Assembly (NCBI GenBank): GCA_016933095.1
Contig: JAFGBP010000073.1
Coordinates: forward strand, 1-5,228
Direction: 5' to 3'
Length of the DNA: 5,228 nucleotides
Origin: Candidatus Woesearchaeota archaeon
GTDB taxonomy: Archaea; Nanobdellota; Nanobdellia; Woesearchaeales; SM23-78
In this document: one piece after another, positions 1 to 5,228 of the stretch
Position numbering within the stretch: the first letter of the stretch is position 1
Layout of the letters: each line of letters starts with the position of its first letter
Notes under the pieces: model-generated
What the model saw: the letters and a program-made list of their open reading frames with translations, nothing else
Databases searched by the model: none
Told to the model about the DNA's origin: nothing
Position numbers and translations under genes: made by a program

Positions 1-1460
1 GGGTTGCTCTGCCTGAATATGCAGTGCTGGAGCACCTCTATCTTGCAGGGGCGCGTCAAGAAGTCAATCTCCTTAGCCTCCATCTCTTTCTTCTTATCGA
101 CAATCCACTTCTCATAGTCGTCGAGTAGCTTGTAGATGATGTCCCCAGTGATCACCTTCACCCTTGGCGGAACCTCGACGCCTTTTGCAGGCTCGACATT
201 GAATGCTATAATAACAGATAGAAGAGGATCGTGCTCTCCGTTCGACTCTGCGTCCAACACGTCCTTCTTGGTAATATCGCCGATGGAAGCCTTTCTCACG
301 CTTATGCTCTTCTCTCCAAAGAGCTTGAGGACTGCCTCAACGCTTCCCAAGCTATCAGCCTTTATGATTATTCCTGTTTCCTCAATGTCCAGCAATACTT
401 CCTCGATCTCTGCCTTGATCTTCTCCTTGGCATCTGCAATCGCCTCAGGATCATCACTGCATTCGAGGACCGGCATGCCGGCAACCACACCTTCTGTGTT
501 AGGAGCGCATATGCGGACGCCTGTCGCAGCCACTGCTTCCTTAACGCTTATGAAGCTTGACTTTTTGTCCCTCATCTCGTGCAGGGGCGCTGGCTGGAAC
601 AAGGCCCTTACCTTAGTATATATAGGCTCACCCACGGCACCTATTATAATATTATCTCCAGGACTAAGGGTTCCATCGTAGAGTATGACATCCATGGTCT
701 TTCCCAGGCCTTCAGAGTCCTTTACCTCAAGGATGGTGCCCTTGGCAGGCCCGTCAACATTAATGTTGAGGCTCTTCTCCAGGAACTTCTGTGCCAGGCC
801 TGTAATCAGCATGAGGACTTCTGCTATTCCTATACCTGTCTTTGCGCTGCAAGGAATGATCGCCACGCTCTTTGTGTAATCATCCACGCGATCGAACCGG
901 TCCGCACTCATCTTAAAACGATCATACAACTGCCCCAAAAGCGAGTATATCTTCTCATCAATCATCACCTTCGTATTGTCTGACTGCTGTGATAGGACAT
1001 ACGTCAAAGAGCATGATTTCTTATAAGGCTCAGTATTGAAGCCAGGCACCAAGTCAAGCTTGTTTGCTGCGATGACAAATGGAGTCTTGCTCGCACGCAG
1101 GATCTCTATCGCCTCAAAGCTCTGAGGCTTAAAACCCTCATTCATATCGACTGCGAGTATGGCGATGTCTGCCAAGGCCCCACCCCTCTTCCTTAAGGAA
1201 GTGAATGCGGCGTGGCCTGGAGTATCTATGAACAACAGTCCGGGGACCGAAAGGTTGAGCTTGAACTGGTCAAGCAGGATGTTGCATTTGTTCTTTATGA
1301 CGTCCAGAGGGACTATGCTGGCGCCTATCGCCTGGGTTATGGCTCCCGCTTCCTTGGAGACGATGTTGCTTTCCCTGATAGCATCGAGAATGCTTGACTT
1401 CCCGTGGTCTACGTGGCCGAGCACAGACACTATGGGTGACCTTAAGCTCTTTTGTGACAT
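1..1460 (-). CDS. infB: Translation initiation factor aIF5B (IF-2 homologue), 3' end outside the window
   Basis: This is the ribosome-dependent GTPase that promotes subunit joining and initiator-tRNA placement in the cytoplasm. Reading the minus strand from ATG at 1460 gives 486 codons with no stop before the left edge. The G-domain motifs are all present: GHVDHGKS (residues 15-22), the switch I Thr in GAITQAIGAS (42), DTPGH (79-83), NKLD (133-136) and SAK (205-207). The switch II flank LRKRGGALAD (89-98) is typical of aIF5B/eIF5B. Beta-barrel domain II and domain III follow, and the visible end (TRPCKIEVLQ) resembles the start of domain IV. Archaeal members are usually near 600 residues, so roughly the last hundred are missing. 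It starts directly at the G domain, as archaeal forms do, and no intein interrupts the P-loop. The P-loop ends in Ser rather than the commoner Thr, which is compatible with GTP binding. No Shine-Dalgarno lies before the ATG, and the TATA spacing suggests a leaderless mRNA. Confidence 0.96.
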   Translation of the reverse strand, partial: MSQKSLRSPIVSVLGHVDHGKSSILDAIRESNIVSKEAGAITQAIGASIVPLDVIKNKCNILLDQFKLNLSVPGLLFIDTPGHAAFTSLRKRGGALADIAILAVDMNEGFKPQSFEAIEILRASKTPFVIAANKLDLVPGFNTEPYKKSCSLTYVLSQQSDNTKVMIDEKIYSLLGQLYDRFKMSADRFDRVDDYTKSVAIIPCSAKTGIGIAEVLMLITGLAQKFLEKSLNINVDGPAKGTILEVKDSEGLGKTMDVILYDGTLSPGDNIIIGAVGEPIYTKVRALFQPAPLHEMRDKKSSFISVKEAVAATGVRICAPNTEGVVAGMPVLECSDDPEAIADAKEKIKAEIEEVLLDIEETGIIIKADSLGSVEAVLKLFGEKSISVRKASIGDITKKDVLDAESNGEHDPLLSVIIAFNVEPAKGVEVPPRVKVITGDIIYKLLDDYEKWIVDKKKEMEAKEIDFLTRPCKIEVLQHCIFRQSN

Positions 1461-1483
1461 GATTGATAGGGTAATATAGGGGC

Positions 1484-1492
1484 TTTTTAAAA
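1484..1492 (-). promoter_or_regulatory. TATA box of infB, probably leaderless
   Basis: On the minus strand the sequence reads CTTTTAAAAAG, preceded by a purine-rich GAGAA that could act as the BRE. Its centre lies about 28 bases upstream of the A of the infB ATG. Archaeal transcription starts about 25-27 bases from the TATA centre, so the transcript would begin at or within a few bases of the start codon. The bases between hold no GGAGG-like element, which fits leaderless initiation. Confidence 0.65.
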
Positions 1493-1557
1493 GTTCTCAT
1501 AAGCCCGGCTCTCATCAATCAACTTCATTATCCAATTTAGTTCATGCCCATTCAAAA

Positions 1558-1567
1558 ATAATATAAA
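1558..1567 (+). promoter_or_regulatory. TATA box of the surface lipoprotein gene, probably leaderless
   Basis: ATAATATAAA lies on the plus strand behind an A-rich BRE-like CAAAA. Its centre is about 28 bases before the ATG at 1591, which predicts a start site at or next to the start codon. A weak AGGA at 1579-1582 would lie upstream of the predicted start site and so would not be in the mRNA. This box and the infB box share one 130-base divergent region but are about 75 bases apart, so the two promoters are separate. Confidence 0.6.
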
Positions 1568-1590
1568 CCCCTCTTTCCAGGAATTAGTAG

Positions 1591-3384
1591 ATGCGTGACC
1601 AAAAAGTGCTTGAGATTTCTGCAATGATTCTCCTTGTAGCTAGCATTCTCTCTGCCATGCTGCTGGTCTCAGGCTGCACAGGACGCGCGTACCAATACTC
1701 GCAGAGCGTGCCGCAGTTATGCGGGGATGGCCTGTGTACGAGGGAGGAAAGGACTACTTGCGACCTTGACTGCGGCGCCAGAACTCCCATCACAGACGAG
1801 GAGGTGCTGGGCCAGGATTGGATAAGTCAAGTTCAGGAGGAGCGAAAACAAACTGCAAACCAGGCTCCAGTAGGGCAAAGGGATTATGAGGTTGAGAAGG
1901 AGAATTACGAGCCAGTAACTCCTGATCCTGGAATCTCTGTCTTGCATTATGATTCTTTTGAGCAGCCGCTGCCTGAAGTTGGATTCTTCGTCGCATCAAG
2001 GTACAACCTGCTTAGCATCGGGGAGAAAATAAGCGAGGTAATGGGGGTCTTGACGGCAGCGCATCTTCGGGAAGTATTGAAGGGAGGGCTTCTGCGGAGT
2101 AACACGGAGGCTTTCGGTCCACAGAGCGCGTTCTACCAGCAGAGGATACAGCTCAGGTCTGGAAGAGTTGTCTTTGGCTATGATGAGGAGTCCAGGGTCA
2201 TCTCGACGTACCTCGAGTATCTGGAGGGAGAGCCGATAATTGATTACCTGCTAGTCATGGACTGTGGCATACTCAAGTTCTTTGAGGGACAGATCATCAA
2301 CTTCTTAGGGCAAGAGTATGTTCTGAGCGACGTGAGCAACTCGACACTAACCATGACTGGTGTTACTACGCAGGACGTGATAATGTTCCGGAACTCTAAG
2401 AGTACCATTATAAACGGCGAGGAGATATCGACGTACGTGCTCAACGTGACCTTCAGCCACGAATACCTGAGGATCATACTCAATGCTCCTGATGACATAA
2501 GGATACTTCCGGCCCAGAGCCTCACAGACTTTGTGAAGAGGAGGCTTCTCATGACGAACAGGATCGACATAACGTATGAGGGCCTGAGCGAAGTTGATTC
2601 TGTCGACGTACATTTCAGGAAGGTAGGAGACTACACGAGGCTTGACTTCCAGAACAACCTCGGCCAGGAATACACCATCCCGCTCGTGGAGCGCGAACCT
2701 TTTTTTGTGGGTTCCGATGATAACGAGTTTGTATTCAAGGAAGGAAGCGGATGGAACGATTATATCATAGGAGAAAAGGACTGGTTCATTATAAACAACA
2801 GGCGGGAAGAAGGAGGAATAACAACAATCCTCCAGCTGACGGACGTGAGCCCTGAGAACGGCCTCTTAAAATTCAAGGACCCAAATCTTGACGAAGTGTT
2901 CAACATCTACTTCGAAGGAACCCCGGGATTCCAGAATGCGACTGGAGATCTCTTAGTGTACGGGGTGAACCACAAAGTGTATGTTGGGCCGAACAAGACC
3001 CTCAGCATTGACCTTGATGGTGACGGCCAGATAAGCCATGACAGCGTGCCGATCATATCAAAAGGAAATACTATCATCAGACTCGCCGCAGAGGATGATA
3101 ACCTGACGGCCACGTTCACGACGCCTGCAAAGCTTCGCGAGAACTCCAACCAGGACTTGAAGACGACAATCATCCTTGACAATGATGGCATCATAGTGCC
3201 TGAAGAGAGTCTCTTGATGGAGCGCGACTCGAAAGAAGAGAGGTGGGTCGGGCTGACAGACTACGGCACCCTGCTTGTCCTTGAGAAGGACACAGAGAAG
3301 AAAGAGCAGAGAGGATATGATCTCTTGATCAACCAGCCATTGTCGCAGAGGCTTGCGAACGTGATATTCAGGGCTTATGAGTAA
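1591..3384 (+). CDS. Exported, probably lipid-anchored S-layer-like surface protein (597 aa)
   Basis: The N-terminus has a short charged stretch, a hydrophobic core (about residues 11-27) and a lipobox-like LVSGC, which puts the lipidated Cys at 29. If it is not lipidated, the same segment could be a plain signal peptide or anchor. Directly after comes a four-Cys motif, CGDGLCTREERTTCDLDCG (Cys 44, 49, 57, 61), a pattern I recall from secreted DPANN proteins. A polar linker (about 62-125) leads to a long beta-rich ectodomain. LGQEY occurs twice, at 239-243 and 357-361, each at a similar place in a predicted strand-rich unit. The segment around 158-195 and the pattern FLGQEYVLSDV resemble archaeal S-layer domains. 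DLDGDGQISHD (474-484) matches the start of an EF-hand or dockerin-type calcium loop but lacks the final Glu. Five N-glycosylation sequons (Asn 250, 285, 449, 468, 504) fit an extracellular location. No C-terminal membrane segment is seen. The gene is transcribed alone, between infB (divergent) and the aEF-1beta gene (convergent). Export is well supported; the S-layer-like label rests on pattern memory, and the exact role is unknown. Confidence 0.75.
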   Translation: MRDQKVLEISAMILLVASILSAMLLVSGCTGRAYQYSQSVPQLCGDGLCTREERTTCDLDCGARTPITDEEVLGQDWISQVQEERKQTANQAPVGQRDYEVEKENYEPVTPDPGISVLHYDSFEQPLPEVGFFVASRYNLLSIGEKISEVMGVLTAAHLREVLKGGLLRSNTEAFGPQSAFYQQRIQLRSGRVVFGYDEESRVISTYLEYLEGEPIIDYLLVMDCGILKFFEGQIINFLGQEYVLSDVSNSTLTMTGVTTQDVIMFRNSKSTIINGEEISTYVLNVTFSHEYLRIILNAPDDIRILPAQSLTDFVKRRLLMTNRIDITYEGLSEVDSVDVHFRKVGDYTRLDFQNNLGQEYTIPLVEREPFFVGSDDNEFVFKEGSGWNDYIIGEKDWFIINNRREEGGITTILQLTDVSPENGLLKFKDPNLDEVFNIYFEGTPGFQNATGDLLVYGVNHKVYVGPNKTLSIDLDGDGQISHDSVPIISKGNTIIRLAAEDDNLTATFTTPAKLRENSNQDLKTTIILDNDGIIVPEESLLMERDSKEERWVGLTDYGTLLVLEKDTEKKEQRGYDLLINQPLSQRLANVIFRAYE

Positions 3385-3387
3385 GAC

Positions 3388-3409
3388 AAAAGAATGAATA
3401 TAATAAAAA
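3388..3409 (-). terminator. T-rich terminator candidate of the aEF-1beta gene
   Basis: The short gap between the convergent genes is A-rich on the plus strand, so a transcript leaving the aEF-1beta gene on the minus strand passes TTTTTATTAT and then TTCTTTTG within about 40 bases of its stop codon. Archaeal RNA polymerase commonly stops at U-rich tracts without a hairpin. No equivalent T tract serves the plus-strand gene in this gap. Confidence 0.4.
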
Positions 3410-3426
3410 GTATCCTGAAATGAGGT

Positions 3427-3705
3427 TCAACCAATTATCCTTCTGACGTCGATGACCTCGACAGAGTTGACTCCCTCGACAGAGGTGATCTCCTTCTCTA
3501 CATCTTCGGTTCCGCCCTTGGCCTCGTCAACCACAAACTTGATTATGACTGCAATAAGGCCAAACGCGATAGGCTGCCTCTCGACCTTGTGTTCTGTGTC
3601 GCCGGCATAGGATTTTATCTTCTCCTCTGCTTCCTTAGTTATTCTGTCCAGGTCCTGCCCGGGGTCCTCAGGCATTATCTTCATCGTAATTATCGCTTTT
3701 GCCAT
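3427..3705 (-). CDS. Translation elongation factor aEF-1beta (guanine-nucleotide exchange factor)
   Basis: This small cytoplasmic protein exchanges GDP for GTP on aEF-1alpha so that the factor can deliver aminoacyl-tRNA again. The 92-residue product has the normal archaeal length of about 90. It carries the family core: a first strand AIITMKIMPEDPG (4-16), a charged helix (17-35), the hallmark QPIAFGLIAV (44-53), EAKGGTEDVE (61-70), and the closing VEGVNSVEVIDVRRIIG (76-92). The start ATG is supported by a clear Shine-Dalgarno eight bases upstream. The gene lies 78 bases downstream of the zinc-ribbon gene on the same strand. A similar pairing of these two families occurs in other archaea, as far as I recall. 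It has its own TATA box, so it may be transcribed alone or by read-through from the zinc-ribbon promoter. Confidence 0.96.
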   Translation of the reverse strand: MAKAIITMKIMPEDPGQDLDRITKEAEEKIKSYAGDTEHKVERQPIAFGLIAVIIKFVVDEAKGGTEDVEKEITSVEGVNSVEVIDVRRIIG

Positions 3706-3713
3706 TATAGAAA

Positions 3714-3719
3714 CACCTC
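3714..3719 (-). promoter_or_regulatory. Shine-Dalgarno of the aEF-1beta gene
   Basis: The minus strand reads GAGGTG, a strong match to the archaeal anti-Shine-Dalgarno, with eight bases between it and the ATG. It fixes the start codon. It also sets this gene apart from its leaderless-looking neighbours. Confidence 0.8.
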
Positions 3720-3743
3720 GAAAATCATGATCCGAAGCTTCAC

Positions 3744-3754
3744 TTTTTAATATA
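3744..3754 (-). promoter_or_regulatory. TATA box of the aEF-1beta gene
   Basis: TATATTAAAAA on the minus strand has its centre about 44 bases upstream of the start codon. This predicts a leader of roughly 18 bases, just long enough to carry the Shine-Dalgarno. It gives the elongation-factor gene its own promoter inside the gap after the zinc-ribbon gene. Confidence 0.55.
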
Positions 3755-3783
3755 GTAAATTAGTAAGCACCCAGTTTTATTAG

Positions 3784-3972
3784 TTAGTTTGGGCCTTCGA
3801 ATCCGCATGACGGGCACTTGTACTTGGTGACTATCTTCCTGCAGTTTGCGCACCTGATAATCTCATACTTTCCGCAGCCAGGGCACTTGAACTTTACAGC
3901 CCCGCTTTCGTTCACTACGCTGGTGTTACAGCTCGTGCAGTGGTCGCCCCTGATGATTTTTTCTGTTGACAT
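3784..3972 (-). CDS. Small zinc-ribbon protein, predicted RNA-binding and translation-linked (COG2888/DUF1610 type)
   Basis: The 62-residue product is almost entirely zinc-binding motif: HCTSC (Cys 12, 15), CPGC (30, 33), CANC (41, 44) and CPSC (53, 56). That makes eight cysteines, enough for two zinc sites. The order of the knuckles and the closing CGFEGPN match the archaeal small zinc-ribbon family annotated as a predicted RNA-binding protein with a role in translation; I recall haloarchaeal HVO_2753 as a studied member. The biochemical role is not firmly known. I chose the ATG at 3972 because it lies about 27 bases from a TATA box. The in-frame extension to 4221 would overlap the divergent coding region and encode a Pro/Ser-rich stretch unlike the family. 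There is no Shine-Dalgarno, so the mRNA is probably leaderless. Its place just upstream of the aEF-1beta gene supports a link to translation. Confidence 0.9.
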   Translation of the reverse strand: MSTEKIIRGDHCTSCNTSVVNESGAVKFKCPGCGKYEIIRCANCRKIVTKYKCPSCGFEGPN

Positions 3973-3993
3973 GAATCTCTGGAAAATCGAGCT

Positions 3994-4003
3994 CTTTATA
4001 AAG
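3994..4003. promoter_or_regulatory. Palindromic TATA box between divergent genes
   Basis: CTTTATAAAG is a perfect 10-base palindrome, so the same TATA element reads identically on both strands. On the minus strand its centre is about 27 bases from the zinc-ribbon ATG, predicting a leaderless transcript. On the plus strand it would start transcription near 4025, leaving a leader of about 40 bases that includes the Shine-Dalgarno of the coiled-coil gene. No better plus-strand TATA is seen before that gene. Use in both directions is inferred. Confidence 0.55.
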
Positions 4004-4053
4004 CTTACTATCCACTGATTCCAAAAGAGGAAATTTTGGGAGTCCAAAAAAAG

Positions 4054-4060
4054 GGAGTGA
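4054..4060 (+). promoter_or_regulatory. Shine-Dalgarno of the coiled-coil gene
   Basis: GGAGTGA is a good partial match to the archaeal GGAGGTGA. The GGAG core ends seven bases before the first ATG (4065) and ten before the second (4068). Both starts are workable, and the choice changes the protein by one residue. Confidence 0.6.
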
Positions 4061-4064
4061 AAAA

Positions 4065-4637
4065 ATGATGGCCAAAGATGATTGTGGGCAGGAAGATAGC
4101 CTTGGTGGGGTAAAAAAGGATGTCTTGGGGCTAAAGTCCAGGCTTGAAGCTGTCGAGAAGGAACTCTCAAAGGTCGAGGATCTTGAGAAGAGCCTGGCAT
4201 ACCAGGAGATCGTCCTGGCACGGAAGGTCAGCGACATCCATCGCTTTGAAGAACGGCTTGAGGGCTTTGTGAAGCACGATCACATCAAGGGCATGCGAAA
4301 GGACCTCCTCAAGGTGTCAAAGCACGAAGACCTGCTCTTTGAGAACGCTCAGTATATAAAAGAGGCGTTGCGCGAGCTGCAGAAGGCCAAGGATGCCCAG
4401 AAGAGTGATAGGGAGCGCCATAACAAGAAAGTGGATACTCACAAGCAGGAGAATGAGGAGAACTTTGCAAGGCTTCGCAAGATGATTGAGGTCATGGAGC
4501 GCATGAGGCGCAAGAGAAGAAAGCAAATCCTTGGGGCCTTGCAGGGCATGAAAAGGGAATATGACTCCAGGCTTGAGAGGCTTGAGGATCAGAACAGGCA
4601 GGTATTGGCGGAGTTAAAAAAGATAAGCAAGCAATAA
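4065..4637 (+). CDS. Highly charged coiled-coil protein of unknown function (190 aa)
   Basis: I do not recognise this family. The protein is soluble-looking, with no signal peptide or membrane segment, and is very rich in Lys, Glu and Arg. Hydrophobic residues (Leu, Val, Ile) recur at three- and four-residue spacing from about 13 to 72 and again from about 90 to 188, which indicates two long coiled-coil arms. They are joined by a less regular stretch (about 70-95) with two similar pieces, VKHDHIKGM and VSKHEDLLF. A strongly basic patch, RMRRKRRKQ, lies near residues 148-156 and could touch nucleic acid or membrane, though nothing proves it. The second arm ends at the C-terminus. The start is set by a Shine-Dalgarno; Met1 or Met2 may be used. 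It is transcribed away from the zinc-ribbon gene, perhaps from a shared TATA box. It could be a scaffold, a chromosome- or ribosome-associated factor, or a structural protein; the sequence does not decide. Confidence 0.85.
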   Translation: MMAKDDCGQEDSLGGVKKDVLGLKSRLEAVEKELSKVEDLEKSLAYQEIVLARKVSDIHRFEERLEGFVKHDHIKGMRKDLLKVSKHEDLLFENAQYIKEALRELQKAKDAQKSDRERHNKKVDTHKQENEENFARLRKMIEVMERMRRKRRKQILGALQGMKREYDSRLERLEDQNRQVLAELKKISKQ

Positions 4638-4685
4638 GTTAAAAGAGCATTTTCTTCGAGGATTTCACTGTGCAGTTTAGAAAGA

Positions 4686-4693
4686 TTTATATA
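4686..4693 (+). promoter_or_regulatory. TATA box for the tandem anchored-protein genes
   Basis: TTTATATA follows a purine-rich AGAAAGA that could act as the BRE. It lies about 50 bases before the ATG at 4740, so transcription would begin near 4716 with a leader of about 24 bases. It sits in the 102-base gap after the coiled-coil gene, so the two membrane-protein genes are probably a separate unit from it. A modest T tract at 4650-4653 could end the upstream transcript but is weak. Confidence 0.6.
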
Positions 4694-4739
4694 GAACGAA
4701 GATAAAAAATGGAGATAGTAAGTTTTTTAAGGGTTGAAA

Positions 4740-4979
4740 ATGGAAGAGGACATATCAAACAAGACAATCGTTGTTCTAGTGCTATTGACAGTTATAATCT
4801 CGGTCTTGAGTACGCTCGTTGTGATAAGCGAGATCTCGAGCTTGAGAGTGGATGATGGCAGTGGAAGGAGCGATTTTTCAGGTTCGACGTCAGGCCAGGT
4901 AAGCCTGGAAATCGTCAAGGCTGCAGAGCCATCTTCTGCAACCGGTCATGTGACCCTCATGATCAACCCTAAAGAATAG
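4740..4979 (+). CDS. Small single-pass membrane or secreted protein, first of a tandem pair (79 aa)
   Basis: From ATG at 4740 the product has a short N-terminus (MEEDISNK), one hydrophobic segment (about residues 10-29) and a short polar tail rich in Ser, Gly and Asp (about 38-52). It ends in two probable strands, GQVSLEIV and GHVTLMIN. This is the layout of a signal-anchor protein with a small extracellular part. An in-frame TTG at 4734 would add two residues, but ATG is preferred. Only a weak AAGGG (4729-4733) precedes it. The N-terminal segment aligns without gaps to the next gene product: DISNKTIVVL against DLSNKSLALL, with matching hydrophobic runs after. The pair therefore looks like paralogues. 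The ectodomain is very short, so this may be a reduced or minimal member. No function can be assigned; an envelope role is inferred from topology. Confidence 0.75.
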   Translation: MEEDISNKTIVVLVLLTVIISVLSTLVVISEISSLRVDDGSGRSDFSGSTSGQVSLEIVKAAEPSSATGHVTLMINPKE

Positions 4980-5021
4980 TAGAGAAGACAAGAACTGATT
5001 AATCAATATATTCGTGAATGC

Positions 5022-5027
5022 GGAGGG
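5022..5027 (+). promoter_or_regulatory. Shine-Dalgarno of the second anchored-protein gene
   Basis: GGAGGG lies five bases before the ATG at 5033 and is the strongest such match among the plus-strand genes. It fits translation from inside a shared transcript with the upstream paralogue, whose stop codon is 53 bases away. An AATATATT at 5005-5012 could also act as a promoter, but its spacing would give a leaderless start and make this site useless. Confidence 0.75.
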
Positions 5028-5032
5028 ATAAT

Positions 5033-5228
5033 ATGGATTTGTCAAACAAGAGCCTGGCACTCCTGCTTGTGGGTGCGATTATAGTTTCCTTAGGAGGGAC
5101 TGTAATCGTCCTCAATGACGTGGGCAGCGGAGCCACGGGATTTGCTACTGATAGTGGGGTTGTCAATCTCTCAATAGGAGACTTCGCAGCATGCGAAGTG
5201 CAAACAAACGTAAGCTTCGGATCAGGAA
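5033..5228 (+). CDS. N-anchored membrane or secreted protein, second of the tandem pair, 3' end outside the window
   Basis: The first 65 codons are visible and run off the right edge. The protein begins MDLSNK, followed by a hydrophobic segment (about residues 7-27). A short Gly/Thr linker, GSGATGFATDSG (31-42), leads into a beta-rich start of an ectodomain, VVNLSIGDFAACEV. SNK before the membrane segment, a TGFA/TGYA-type linker, an xVxLxI strand and then a (V/N)xFGSG turn (here VSFGSG, 60-65) is a layout I recall from secreted proteins of Woesearchaeota and Pacearchaeota, whose function is unknown. Two sequons, NLS (45-47) and NVS (59-61), fit an outside location. It starts from a strong Shine-Dalgarno downstream of its shorter paralogue and is probably co-transcribed with it. 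Confidence 0.75.
   Translation, partial: MDLSNKSLALLLVGAIIVSLGGTVIVLNDVGSGATGFATDSGVVNLSIGDFAACEVQTNVSFGSG

Noticed and set aside
136..983. Plus-strand open frames across 136-681, 231-560, 579-983 and 685-879
   Set aside because: They lie antisense inside the well-supported infB coding region, have no promoter or ribosome site, and their translations have no recognisable character.
1188..1201. 14-base perfect palindrome CTTCCTTAAGGAAG
   Set aside because: It lies in the conserved SLRKR-coding part of infB, just after the DTPGH motif, so coding constraint and chance explain it.
1..1460. Possible intein in aIF5B
   Set aside because: Inteins are known in some archaeal aIF5B proteins, but here the P-loop and all five G motifs are contiguous and normally spaced.
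1270..1518. Minus-strand 82-codon frame overlapping the start of infB
   Set aside because: It is out of frame with infB, starts upstream of the infB TATA box, and encodes a low-complexity Arg/His-rich shadow.
2244..3194. Minus-strand frames of 88-108 codons inside the lipoprotein gene (2244-2570, 2347-2613, 2907-3194)
   Set aside because: They are antisense shadows of a coding region whose own product has a signal sequence, sequons and a consistent domain layout.
3784..4221. Longer 145-codon form of the zinc-ribbon protein in the same frame
   Set aside because: The extension crosses the divergent promoter, overlaps the coiled-coil coding region and is a Pro/Ser-rich stretch. The 62-residue form matches the family length and the promoter spacing.
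4709..4857. Short plus-strand frame starting at the ATG at 4709 ahead of the first anchored-protein gene
   Set aside because: It has about 49 codons, sits only about 19 bases from the TATA centre, and is out of frame with the clear signal-anchor protein, which explains the region better.
5181..5199. Inverted repeat with an 8-base stem and 3-base loop (ACTTCGCA / TGCGAAGT)
   Set aside because: It lies inside the second anchored-protein gene with no T tract after it. A stem of this size is expected by chance in a window of this length.

Overview
The window looks like a stretch of an archaeal chromosome. Three genes are archaeal or archaeal-type translation genes: aIF5B, aEF-1beta and a small four-CxxC zinc-ribbon protein. 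The gene starts also have archaeal TATA elements about 27-28 bases upstream, several with no room for a 5' leader. The secreted and membrane proteins resemble types I associate with DPANN archaea of the Woesearchaeota/Pacearchaeota kind: a CGDGxC...CxxDC motif next to an S-layer-like ectodomain, and short N-anchored proteins beginning with an SNK-(T/S) segment. That lineage call is an inference from protein style, not from a marker-gene tree.

Layout: (1) positions 1-1460, minus strand, hold the 5' 486 codons of infB (aIF5B), which runs off the left edge. (2) 1461-1590 is a divergent promoter region with one TATA box for each flanking gene; both genes look leaderless. (3) 1591-3384, plus strand, encodes a 597-residue exported, probably lipid-anchored, S-layer-like protein. 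(4) 3385-3426 is a short convergent gap. (5) 3427-3705 (aEF-1beta) and 3784-3972 (zinc ribbon) are on the minus strand, each with its own promoter. (6) 3973-4064 is a second divergent region with a perfectly palindromic TATA box. (7) 4065-4637, plus strand, encodes a highly charged coiled-coil protein that I cannot name. (8) 4740-4979 and 5033 to the right edge encode two tandem, related single-pass membrane or secreted proteins; the second is cut by the window end.

The minus-strand genes form a translation cluster: subunit joining (aIF5B), guanine-nucleotide exchange on aEF-1alpha (aEF-1beta) and a zinc ribbon predicted to act in translation. The plus-strand genes are mainly cell-envelope genes, with the coiled-coil protein unassigned. 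No mobile element, CRISPR array, tRNA, rRNA or riboswitch was seen, and no gene-free stretch exceeds about 130 bases. I see no clear new multi-gene system. The most open items are the coiled-coil gene divergent from the zinc ribbon, the modular surface lipoprotein and the tandem anchored pair.
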